A stretch of 64,000 nucleotides of DNA, taken from Pisaster brevispinus. Lineage: Eukaryota; Echinodermata; Asteroidea; Forcipulatida; Asteriidae. The stretch spans positions 13,235,676 to 13,299,675 of the forward strand of contig JAMKCF010000008.1 in the NCBI GenBank assembly GCA_023634235.1, written 5' to 3'. A program made the translations under genes and the position numbers. Below the pieces are notes generated by a model. That model saw only the letters and a list, made by a program, of their open reading frames with translations, did not search any database and was not told where the DNA came from. This document shows positions 1 to 10,703 of this stretch, one piece after another; position 1 is the stretch's first letter; every line of letters begins with the position of its first letter.

Positions 1-372
1 ACAATAATGATACGCATCAGGTTTTGAGCCGAGAGTAGCGATAAGTTTTGGGCGTAGCAGACAAGCGAACAAGTGACTTATGGTCTAGATGGGTTAAACC
101 AAATAAGTATACTTTACGGTTTACCTAATGATTTGGTTAGACTACGACAACCTCTTTTTTTTAAACCTTACATCTTGGAAACTACAATGATGCTCCTTCT
201 TGAGTTTACCATTATAATAAGGGTGCTGCCTAAAACATGCCTAAGTTTAGATCCTTGTTATTCATGAATGGGCCCTATTCAGTTCATTATAGAGCCTGGC
301 ATTTGATGCCAAAAGTATGGGGCACCGCCCTCGTTTGCCAGTGTGTCTGCAGGGGGTACCTGACCAGTGACT

Positions 373-1447
373 TGGCCCTGTTTTGGCAAAAGGGTGTAAC
401 TCAAATTTTCAACTTTTTGAGAAAATACCATTTCTAGGGAAAGTGAGGGCGCTTTTCCCAATGAGCGAAGTCTCAAGTCCGTACGATGCACCGTTTTGAA
501 GATAGTATGTGCTATCTTTATAGATTTTTCATGTTTTCAATCCAATTTCTTTGGAAAAAACGGTGTATCTCATAGATAGCACCCGCATTTAGATGTGTAT
601 GATGAGGCAAAACAGCCTAACTTGTTGTTAAGTCTGTTTGCCTTGAAAGAATGTTGCACTAAAATTTATTATTTTTATGTCAGAGAGACGTATCTATAGA
701 CACACTCTTCTGCCATGTACAAGTGTGTTGCTCTCACCGACTGTTTCTGCGTCAGAAAGATGTATCTCTCGGATACACCTTTTTGCCATATTAAAGTTTG
801 TATCCCCCAATTAATAGTTATTTTCCAGAGGGACGTATCTCTACGTACACCGGGTTTTTTTATAATGTAATTTTTAATGTTAAGTAAATGTATTCAACAA
901 TTAATTTATGTTTTTTGCCATTATTGCATACAACAATTAGAATGTTAAGCTTGTAGAAAAAGTTACTCCATTTTGCCAATGTCTCAATGGAAATAATACA
1001 GAGTGTCTTCAGATGCATCCTTTTGGCAAAACAGGCACATGCACAATAACATAGCTAACACGAGATACACCCTTTTGCCAAGTAAATACATTAACAAAGA
1101 ATTGAGATATCTCAAGTTACACCCTTTTGTAAAAACAGTACAAACTATATAAAGTGACTAACACGACATACACCCTTTTGCCTAGAAATAATTAAAAACC
1201 TCAAGCCACAACTTTCTGTCAGAACGAAGTAACTTTTTAAAAAAATGCTTATTTCAGAAAAACCAGCTACACAAGAAGGACAACATTTATTACTAATTTG
1301 TTACTAATGTATATATCAAACATTTGTTTAAAGAACAATCTACCCATTTATAATTGAATATGTATAAATGGTAGGTAATTGAACTTTCAACGCCGTTTAT
1401 CTCAAAAGGTGATTATTTGAGATACGCCCTTTTGCCAAAACAGGGCC
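373..1447. mobile_element. Fold-back element with long imperfect terminal inverted repeats
   Basis: The left arm (373-420) contains GGCCCTGTTTTGGCAAAAGG, and the right arm (about 1395-1447) contains its near-perfect reverse complement, with weaker pairing beyond. Inside are about three 74-bp units starting near 678, 752 and 826, and several dispersed copies of ACACCCTTTTG. No coding capacity is seen. It lies in what would be the first intron of the second gene. Confidence 0.6.
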
Positions 1448-2450
1448 TCGGTGGAGGGTATTTACCCCCTTTGCAACTTCCTTTTTGTATGCTAAGTAGG
1501 CTTACAATAGGTCCTTAGGGCCTTGGAAAACAGACTTTCAAAAGGAGCTACCCAGCTATAGAAGCGTCTTTTCCATTCAAATGCCCACAATGTAGTGTTC
1601 AATCAACTGAGAGCTTCTTGACCGAAGCTTAATCTTGTCTGTGCCGACAAAACTCAGTGCCATTGCACTCACAATAGTTACCGCCATGATCGAATTATAG
1701 ACTTTAGATTTAATTTCTTTGTAGACATCATTGATCTACTAGATAGAAATTGGTATCCCTTTAGTGCTGGAAACTAATAAATCACATCTTTTTGTTGTGT
1801 AAGAAACCCTAAATCAAGTGATTTTTTTTTTAATTTTGCATGGTGGGTGGTAATTAAGAAGAACCTATAACTAGTAAACTTGTGGATAAAACATGTGTAA
1901 AATCTCTTCTGGAAGGAATATTGGCTCTGTAAAGAACCAGAGTGTGGTCTCGACGCTTCTAACAGTATACTCTGCTCGTCTTCAGGAGAAACCGGCTCTT
2001 TTTAGAGCCCACACTCCTCCTTAAAGAGTTTACACGTAATTGTACCTGCAAGTTTACCAGTTAAAGTTCCTTCTTACAGCCTAATTACTAACAAATCACG
2101 GTTAACTATACTCCAACTGCGACGTTCACCATTATGTTTGCTCCTATAAGTAATAACTCTATCCTCTATCTCTATCCTTCTCCAAAAAAAAAGAGTTAAG
2201 ACGTTGCCCCACTCAGAATTCACCCAGAGTCATTGCTATCTTTTTATTTTGCAAATTCTTCCTGCTGGCTTTGCCAGACCAGCAATTTCGTACCAAAAAC
2301 CAAGCCCTTTTAAAACATGCAAAGATTCATTTCATTATCAATAATATTTTTAATCTTGGGTTTATTTGTGGGAGGAACACGTTAATGGTTGAACAGAGAG
2401 AGTGTAAAGAGGAAAATAATATGATGATTCTTATATTAAATCATACTCAC
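1448..2450. other. Non-coding stretch, probable intron of the second gene
   Basis: No exon-like open frame or clear repeat was found here. It would be the 5' part of the intron that follows the signal-peptide exon. Confidence 0.5.
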
Positions 2451-2514
2451 CCTGTGCATGTGCCTGGCCCGACAGAATCGCCACGGCGAACGCCAAAACA
2501 AGCGGCACCATCAT
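2451..2514 (-). CDS. First coding exon of a second gene: signal peptide
   Basis: Minus-strand ATG-ATG opens a 21-residue peptide, MMVPLVLAFAVAILSGQAHA plus Q, with a hydrophobic core and an A-H-A cleavage motif, then a consensus donor G|GTGAGT in phase 1. Phase 1 is the same phase as every module exon of the large gene, so this may start another modular secreted or membrane protein in the same orientation. The 5' UTR and promoter lie above 2514; the remaining exons would be left of the window. It cannot be the signal exon of the large gene, because it lies downstream of that gene's stop. I do not know the product. Confidence 0.72.
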
Positions 2515-2661
2515 TTTGTCGCTTCTTCTCCGACTAGGCGGGGAGTCAAAACCCTAGTAGAGACGTGGAACTGAGGTGCTTGGAGATCAACACAGAAAGC
2601 TCTCACAACTGTGGGATGACCGTCAGGGAAGTAGGTGTTTCTCCCTCTAACACCTTGTGCC

Positions 2662-2756
2662 TTATCTTCACTTGACCAAGACGACGCTCATGCCCGCCCA
2701 TCCCAGAATTAAAGGACCCCGAGTTTCTTCAGGGAATACTGTCCTGTGATTGGTCA
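2662..2756 (-). promoter_or_regulatory. Putative promoter elements upstream of the signal-peptide exon
   Basis: Reading on the minus strand toward the exon: a CCAAT box in GACCAATCACAGG (ATTGG at 2749-2753), a GC box GGGCGGGC (2692-2699), and a GATA site in AGATAAGG (near 2662). They lie about 150-240 bp upstream of the ATG. No convincing TATA box. Confidence 0.4.
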
Positions 2757-2759
2757 AGA

Positions 2760-3990
2760 ACATTTTTTAGGTATTGCATTACAAGGCGTTGCATAACAAT
2801 TCCTTGCATTGGGTGGCCTCGCTGTGTGACAAAAGCCTCGCCCTAAAAAGAGGTTTGCCAGAAGTATGGACCATTGAGGTAGGAATTCCAACCACCATGC
2901 ATGAGCGAAGGCACAAAATGGAGTGATATATATTGTGCAACCTGATTTGAATAGTGACTGGGTTTTGTTTGTTTTTGGTTTTTTTGTTTGCTTTTGGTGT
3001 AAATGCTTCAATTCAATGATGATGGACGCGTTTAATTTTGTTGATCATGTCGATAGTCAAAGCATTTGCTAACTTGATGATTTGTTTGTTGGGTGTTTTT
3101 TGTTTTGCTTGTTTTTTAAGATGTTTTAATTGCATGGCCATTGATAATTTTGCGTAAAGCTATATTATACCCTAAGTTCGACCCGTGCGTTTTGCTTGTG
3201 CTGCGATGGGACCGTTGGGATCAAGCAGAAAATTAACAATTTTGGCCTTACGGGTGAATCCGTAATCAACGCCTTTCATCCTACGTTCCCTGCAAGAAGA
3301 AGAGCAAAGTATACTGCTCGGAGCGTCGGGACCACACCGGCTCTTTACAGAGCCAACACTCTCACAAAAAGGAAATCAATACATGGTTGTACCCGCAAGT
3401 TCACTAATTATAGTTACATACTTTCACACCATGCAAAGCTTCAAACACCAGGAACTCCTTTGCCAAAATAAGAATACTGGGCTCAGCAATGGCTTTGGCT
3501 CACTGTGGCTGACCAACGGCTTTGGCTTCCCGGCATCACTACAACGGGTTGCACTTGTTAATGCCCAAAATGCAGACATCTAAGCCACATCCATTACTAA
3601 TTTGTATCTAATAGTTAGACATATACATTCTTGCTTTCTAAATTTTATCTGTAAGTCATTTTTGATGCATGTTACTTAAAGTTTATCTTCTCTTGTCTTG
3701 AATTTCTTTCTTAAACATTAATTTGTACTGGCTTGTATTGGGAGCTAGATGCCTGAGGACAACAGTGATTTCATTGTATTGCATGTTTCTTGTACTTTTA
3801 TGTGTATGAGGAAAAAATATAATAAAAACAACAATAATAGTATCCAAATTAGTAATAATAATATCCACTCAATTGAATATTTTAATAGTTTCTTGTTGGT
3901 GAAGTGTAAATCATACTCAACCCGGTCGCACTCTAAAACTAGAACAGCGAAGCTGCCATGGCGAGCTGCCGATCGCCAGATAGAAGACCA
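2760..3990. other. Intergenic sequence without recognised features
   Basis: A+T-rich, with short G/T- and T-rich runs near 2960-3120. Short open frames have no recognisable domains. Confidence 0.5.
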
Positions 3991-3995
3991 ATGAC

Positions 3996-4495
3996 TAATT
4001 GCAATAAGGAGTTATGACCATTAAGGTTTCCATTGTTTTAGCTCATTCAACTGGAACCAGTGATAAACTCTGAGAGTTTTATCTTTTCATATGAATCTAC
4101 ATGTAAGAAGCAATATTTGATTCAAGTTTCAAGTCAGTACATCATTGCAACAAGGAGTTATGACCATTTAAGTTTTTTATTGTTTGAGCTCATTCAACTG
4201 GAACCAGTGATAAACTCTTGAGTTTTATCTTTTCATATGAATCTACGTGAAAGAAGCAATATTTGATTCAAGTTTCAAGTAAGTACATCATTGCAATAAG
4301 GAGTTATGGCCATTTAATTGTTGTCATTGTTTTAGCTCATTCAACTGGAACCAGTGATAAACTCTTTGAGCTTTATCTTTTCATATGAATCTACATGTAA
4401 GAAGCAATGTTTGATTCAAGTTTCAAGTCAGTACATCATTGCAATAAGGAGTTATGACTGTTTAAGTTTTTAATTGTTTCAGCTCATTTAACCGG
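3996..4495. repeat. Tandem satellite, unit about 147 bp, about 3.4 copies
   Basis: GCAATAAGGAGTTATGACC recurs near 4000, 4146, 4292 and 4441, with GCTCATTCAACTGGAACC in each unit. The last copy is partial. The period is close to a nucleosome core length. Confidence 0.85.
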
Positions 4496-4841
4496 AACCG
4501 ATTTTACGCTCAGCCTGTCTGTTGTCAATTGTAAGTAAAAGTTACAACTTAACTTAGTTCAAAACTTTAAAATTTTAGTTTGAGTTTGGTTCTTTAAAAT
4601 CCAGAGGTCAATAATTGAGCCTGAAAAAAAACTTTAACATTTTTTTTATTCCCAAAACTTTAACATTTTTTTTATTCCCAAAACTTCAACATTATTGGAA
4701 AACATAGTTGAAAATAATAAAAAAAATGACTGGCAATTATATATAACAATCTCACTTGGGCTTGTACATACCATACAACAACTCAACTCAAAGACTGGTA
4801 CTTAAACAAAAACTTTAACATTTCCACTGAACGCGGACGGC

Positions 4842-4910
4842 CGGACGGACGGACGGACGGACGGACGGACGGACGGACGGACGGACGGACGGACGGACGG
4901 ACGGACGGAC
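4842..4910. repeat. (GGAC)n tetranucleotide microsatellite
   Basis: About 17 perfect units of GGAC. It follows an ACTTTAACATT-rich segment that includes a 26-bp direct duplication near 4630-4685. Confidence 0.95.
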
Positions 4911-4989
4911 AGACGGGACGGAAATTGTCATTACATAGGCTCACTCTGCTTCACAGCTCGCCAAAAACAGCGACTTTTGAGTAAACAAA

Positions 4990-6955
4990 AAAAGTACTGT
5001 CTGGCGGGATTAAGATCGGCCCCAAGTTTCCATCTTGACCTTCCATCTGAAAAGACATAATCCATGATGAGATTTCTTCCAATCAAGTCGGACTTTATTG
5101 GCCTGCTGACAAAGGCATGCAACACTTTAACTGCAAGGTCTTACGAGGGTGAGGAGCATGCAGTTGTAAAGGTTGCACACCCATGCACTGGTATACGTCG
5201 GTGTGTTTTAATCACAGGGTCCCTGCGTTTCGATGAATCAAAATAGCATACTATAGTTGGCGATTTTAGTTTAACCCTTCTTTTGTGTTGAATAAAAAGA
5301 GGAAGACGAAGAAGAAGAAAGAAAGAACAATAATAATATAATATATAAAAATATAAAAAAAACAGTGGTGGTAGCCGCAACTCTTCATCTGTAAAACACG
5401 TTTTATCCTGTGTAATCCCTTTTTTTTTTAGAATGGCGTTTCTCTTGTGATTTATCTGTCATTGAATATGCTGGATTTCCCACCTTCAAGATGTATTGGT
5501 ACTGCTGTTTACGGATTTGCACGACCTTCTCAAAATGAAAAGGAAATAATAATAATGACAGTATAACACAACAGATCGCTAAAACTGCCACAACTAATTT
5601 ACAAAAGTTTCAAAGTGGTATCTCGCTGCTGCGACTTAACTTCAAGCTTTTACTTTTTACAAGTTTTACCAGCGCAGTCTGTAAAACGGCGCAGGGCAAT
5701 ACACCATTATTTGTTACGTAAATTAAAACGTAATCGATTTATTTTTGTTTTTCGTGACATCGTGATTTGAAACTTTATTGACTGTATGCTTATTATCAAT
5801 TAGGATTGAATTTCTGAGGGACATCTTCCGGTTCATTTCACCTGTGTTGTTATAAAATCTAGGCCTGCTCTTCAGACACACCATGAATAATAAAAGGGTT
5901 CTTGCAGGCATCCCGTAGCAAGTCCGCCTCTTATGTAAGTTACCAGCACAGAATCTGGTTATCAATGGACAGTTATGCCAGGAACGTCCGTGGAGGAATT
6001 CTAAGCACCCCGCGGTCCTTTGTTCGGCAACTCACGCCAGCCGAACGAACATTGTACGGTCAATGAAAAAAAAAAGTTACCCCCAGTGACAACATGAGGA
6101 CAACAAAATTGGCGTTACATAATTTTTCTCCTTTGGGGCAAGAAAATTCGGTTAGTAAAGAAAGTCATCCAGGGGATAAGCTGGGGCTAAAGAGGTGAGA
6201 ATGGACTGTGTTCTTTGTGGACAGACTTTTTATCAGCGACAGGAATGACACACAATGGTTTAGTCGATATCCGATTGTTATGTCGAAGACCGCTGGTTAA
6301 TGAGGTCTACGGATTGTTACATAAACATTTACTGGTTACTTGGGTGGGGTGCTGCAAAATGGCCCACAAATTTTCAATCAGGAAGTGAGAGTTACCCAAA
6401 CCGTGTAACATGTCTTCGGCGCAATTGCATTACAGTAGCCACGAATCACCAACACGTTTAAAGGACTTGGTTTTGATTAACTTGCTCCGGTCTGAAAAGA
6501 CTTTCTAAGCAAAGACAGGTAACCAACCAAACTGCCATGCGAGGTATTCACAACATATTTCTTCAGACACATTGTACCTCTTTTCTTGCTCTATGTTTGT
6601 ATAATTTCAGGTTAAAACGGTGTTATATGCCACTGTGTTTGATACCCTTCAAGTGCATACTCTTGTCCAAATCCAAAAACGTCCAATGATGTCACATTTC
6701 AAACACATGGTATCTACATTCCTGTACATATAATTTTTAGTTCATTCCTTGGTGATCAATCAAAAAAGCATTGAATGTGACCTTTTGATTAGCGCAAAAA
6801 AATCCTCTTAGGAATGTACAGACCCATTTGTTTGTTGATGTTCGCTGACGTTGGGTTTAAAATTTCGCTCTGAAAGATCATCAAATAAAGATACGTCTTT
6901 CACCATTTTAACGTGAGGTAAGAGGCCTATAATTTCCCCCCACTTTCATGAGGAC
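4990..6955. other. Intergenic stretch, nothing recognised
   Basis: It contains a purine-rich run (5290-5370) but no exon with matching splice sites and no repeat I can define. Confidence 0.5.
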
Positions 6956-6960
6956 TCTGT

Positions 6961-7763
6961 GGAAAATGAGTGAATCACAAAATTGAAGCAAAATGGAACC
7001 CTTCTTTAAGGAAATTCTACTTAGAAGTCTGCCAAGTTGGCAAAAAGTCATCAACAATCATTTAGCCATATTTCAAAGTAGACAAGTAGAACAATGATAT
7101 ATGGGTTTTGATGCCATGCATATTATGGCATTTTTCGACGAATTGACTTCAGTTTAAAAAAATGTATGGGTTGCGTTCAAAAGTGATTAACTTCCAAATT
7201 GTCTTTGCAACTCTTTCTGGCTTGAAAAACAAAATGAAGAAAACAAATTCACGTAACACATTAAAAAGACGAAGACATATTGATCTGTCATCGGTCAGAC
7301 AAAATGGGTCCTTTCTACTGCGTAAAACACAGACAGAAGAAAAAAAAACTTTTTGGAAAATGAGTGAATCACAAAATTGAAGCAAAATGGAACCCTTCTT
7401 TTAAGGAAATTCTACTTAGAAGTCTGCCAAGTTGGCAAAAAGTCATCAACAATCATTTAGCCATATTTCAAAGTAGACAAGTAGAACAATGATATATATG
7501 GGTTTTGAGGCCATGCATATTATGGCATTTTTCGACGAATTGACTTCAGTTTAAAAAAATGTATGGGTTGCGTTCAAAAGTGGTTCATCTTTGATTAACT
7601 TCCAAATTGTCTTTGCAACTCTTTCTGGCTTGAAAAACAAAATGAAGAAAACAAATTCACGTAACACATTAAAAAGACGAAGACATATTGATCTGTCATC
7701 GGTCAGACAAAATGGGTCCTTTCTACTGCGTAAAGCACAGACAGAAGAAAAAAAAACTTTTTA
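6961..7763. repeat. Tandem duplication, two copies of about 395 bp
   Basis: The segment from GGAAAATGAGTGAATCAC to AGACAGAAGAAAAAAAAAC occurs at 6961-7354 and again at 7355-7763, nearly identical except for small indels. Recent duplication of unknown content. Confidence 0.88.
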
Positions 7764-9195
7764 AGACACCGACCCGATTCTCATCGACTAAATCTCCTTT
7801 TCAACATTGTGTTTGTGACCTTGTTAAGACATTCTTCACTACATGTACAGAATTGTACACAAAGCAGTAAGATTCATCTTAAGATGAGTTGTCAATACCA
7901 CCATAACTATTTGTATTGTGACATAACACTTTGCTTAGCACTTAAGATTGGTACACAACTTGAGATCAATCTCAGCTTTTTGTGAAATCGAACTAAGATC
8001 TGTTGGATACGTGACATTAAGAAGAACCCTTTGAACGCAAGACAGTGGAGGTCACAGCCTTTTGTACTACCAGACTCTTATTTGCATTTACATAACAAGT
8101 AAAGCTTCCACTTAGCCCTGAAATACAAAAAGATTCCCCCATTGGTATGGAGGCATGCTAGAAGGGTGTGTCATCACCTTCCTTCGGGTAGCCCAAACTT
8201 GCAGTGGGATTTATTGTTCCAGAACAGGATCCTATTAATAATGTTGAGGTTTTTAACCAAGAGCTTTTAAAGATGTCCACTGAAGACCTTACTGTGTATC
8301 GGATGGGTATGACAACATGCAAATCTTCTTTACAACTTTAAATCAAGGGGAAGAATAGCGATTGTATTTTATTTTAATTAATAGGGTAAACAATCCACAG
8401 GAAAAAGCAGGTGCTCTGAGCAACATACTTGTTTCAGAAATGGTAAACATAACAAAACAAAACAAAACAAAACAAAACTAAACAAAAATAGACCCCCCAA
8501 ATAATAAATATTCACGCGATTGTTTTGTTCCATTTTAGAATCCCAACGTTTATTGTAGTTTTCCTGCTATTTGGTCATCTTTCAAAAATATACAGAAACA
8601 TGCATTTAAAAAATTCTAAAAAGCTACAAGTACAAATGAGACTAGAAAACTCATAAAATGTAAAAAGTGGATCCTATAAAGGATTTAATTTAAATTTTGT
8701 TGATTATAATGGGTAAAATATAATTGTCTTTCAATAAACAAAACCAGACATATAAAGCTGACTAATAAATATCGTGAGTATACCTTAATCAGGATAATCC
8801 AGTCCTTAAAATTATAGGGAACGAGGGGGTGACATACACAGTGCTGTACTTTATGCTAACATCCCGATTTGTATTTAACCCAATTTGGTAACCATGACGG
8901 GGCAGTCAAGCACTGCACGTTGACGACTTCTGCTGAAAAACGCAGCAGCACATGTTCAACCCCAGAATGCTTCTAATGTAAGGGTTTGACTTGGTGATGT
9001 GAACCTATAAAATAGTGGCCTAAAAATAAGGTCAGGGGAAGGTGACTTGGTGTGGCGGGTGAGTCAAACCCATTCATTGACCTGATGAGTCAACCGCCGT
9101 TTGTAAACAACTTCTCCAAACAGAATGAAACAAGGGTTTGAACAGTTATTCACGACCTCAAACTAGAAAATCTGTCTTTCTACAATGAAAAACAC
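7764..9195. other. Intergenic stretch, nothing recognised apart from a microsatellite
   Basis: Apart from the (AAAAC)n run near 8450-8487, I find no coding signal or defined repeat. Confidence 0.5.
8450..8487. repeat. (AAAAC)n microsatellite
   Basis: About seven AAAAC units with one interruption. Confidence 0.9.
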
Positions 9196-9339
9196 TTTCC
9201 AATGAATAAACAACAAAATTCAGGCATTTCTTGTCGTACTCGATGGCCAAAGTACTCGACTCGAGAACTACTTGGCCACTCTAGTACTCAGCAGTACTTG
9301 ATACACGACTGCAAAGTGATTGACAGCAACACTGCTGTG

Positions 9340-9545
9340 CTAGTTTTTCCGATAAAAAAAACCTCAAGTATCTTGAACACACTAAAAACTCTGTTAAAAA
9401 CACATTTGTTTGAAGCTGCTTATTTGTAATCTGCTTATTTGTAATTGTTTCTTTCACTCTTTGTATATTTTATTGTTCTCTTTATGCGCTTAGAGGCTTA
9501 TGCATTAGGCGCTTTACAAATGTCTTTATTATTATTATTATTAAA
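9340..9545 (+). mobile_element. 3' end of a CR1/L2-like non-LTR retrotransposon
   Basis: A reading frame ending LKTHLFEAAYL then stop resembles the last residues of reverse transcriptase in these families. It is followed by a GCGCTTTACAAATG segment and a (TTA)n tail, the usual 3' layout of such elements. 5'-truncated, inactive. Confidence 0.5.
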
Positions 9546-9751
9546 ACATAGACATGTATTGTTGCTTTTATATACCATTCATGACATGTTATTCTGATGT
9601 ACATACTTTTAAAAAGGTTACTTAATTACATATTAAAATTAGATTTTAAAATGGCTAATGCATACAGTCAGGATATTAAGAAAACTAATCACTACTGAGA
9701 AAAAAATACCGTGGTGCAGCTGAGTCCTCTAGCAGCTAAGGAAAGTCCAAT

Positions 9752-9913
9752 TATCTTCAAGCAAACTTGAACCCTTGATTCTGATTATTTGACCCGTAGC
9801 AACAAGAGGTGTGATGTAAACCGATATCGAACAGCCCATATCACATTCTGTGCATTGGGCTGTTCCAACAGCATGTGTTGTGTTAAGCTGCATGTTGAGT
9901 TTGCTTGAAGATA
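9752..9913. repeat. Fold-back repeat with perfect 16-bp terminal arms
   Basis: TATCTTCAAGCAAACT at 9752-9767 is exactly inverted at 9898-9913. A second inverted pair (AACAGCCCA / TGGGCTGTT) is nested inside. It may lie within the 3' UTR of the HYR gene. Confidence 0.7.
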
Positions 9914-9984
9914 AATTCGTTATCACACGCGCGCTCGTGGAATACGGAAAAAATTGCTTCGTTGGATATGAGAGGTAGAAGTGC

Positions 9985-9990
9985 TTTATT
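9985..9990 (-). terminator. Candidate polyadenylation signal for the HYR gene
   Basis: AATAAA on the minus strand about 520 nt after the stop codon. An ATTAAA at 10362-10367 is closer but lies in the arm of a fold-back element. Nothing in the sequence decides between them. Confidence 0.3.
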
Positions 9991-10101
9991 TTTCTGTATT
10001 CCACTCACGCTTGTGTGACAACTAAAACATTAGTAAGAAAAGGTTTCAGGCTTATTATCGGAAAATCCAATAAGTCCTACAATGCGAATTCCTCTGCACT
10101 G

Positions 10102-10390
10102 CATTACAGGAAAGCTCCATTAAAGATTTTCTGGGTTTTGCCACAAAAATCAGAAACTATGCATCCTTTTCACCAGTGGGTGTGTTAACATTGACTTGGG
10201 TCATTAAACTTAACGGATGAGCAGTTAATCTGCCTGGGGTAGTCAGCAGCCCTACTGGTTTGTGCATGATCCAATTAGTTCCACTGTTTGGAAAATGAAA
10301 TACATGGAGATAACAGGTGTTAGTTGTCAGATGAAAAGGATGTATTATTCTAGCCTCTTTCTTTAATGGAGCTTTCCCGTAATGTGACTT
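10102..10390. mobile_element. MITE-like fold-back element
   Basis: GGAAAGCTCCATTAAAGA near 10110 is inverted near 10360-10378, and pairing continues weakly inward (ATCCTTTTCA on both sides). Inserted just downstream of the stop codon of the HYR gene, probably in the 3' UTR. Confidence 0.6.
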
Positions 10391-10512
10391 ACATTATTTT
10401 TTTTTAACCCAAGCCAAATCTTCTAAAATAGTGTTGAACTGACCTCCAGTGCATTGTAGACGCGACCTTTAGCATTCTGGTGAAATAAAGAAATCTCAAA
10501 GTGACGAAAGCT

Positions 10513-10703
10513 CTAATGGACAAGGTGGGTCTCGTCGATGCGGAACTTCTGGTTGCGATTAGGCATCAGGCGGCAGATGGTTGCAGCCAGGATGATGACG
10601 ACTGTACCGAGGACGGCCATGAAGCAACCAACCAGGAGCTGCATCCCTTGGTACGCATCGGCGGGGATGGAGACTTCATGACTGGGCTCATATTCTGCTA
10701 GGG
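10513..10703 (-). CDS. Last coding exon: transmembrane helix, cytoplasmic tail and stop
   Basis: Phase 1 start, TAG stop at 10513-10515. A short acidic stem (AEYEPSHEVSIPADAYQG) is followed by a hydrophobic run from MQLLVGCF to LAATIC, then the stop-transfer RLMPNRNQKFR and a tail ending DETHLVH. Positive residues after the helix give type I topology. No ITAM, NPxY or clear PDZ motif in the tail of about 19 residues. The 3' UTR continues below 10513. Confidence 0.9.

Noticed and set aside
2271..2537. Plus-strand open frame of 88 codons
   Set aside because: It runs antisense across the signal-peptide exon and has no recognisable features.
9729..10004. Minus-strand open frame of 91 codons downstream of the HYR gene
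   Set aside because: It overlaps a fold-back repeat and has no domain; more likely 3' UTR or intergenic.
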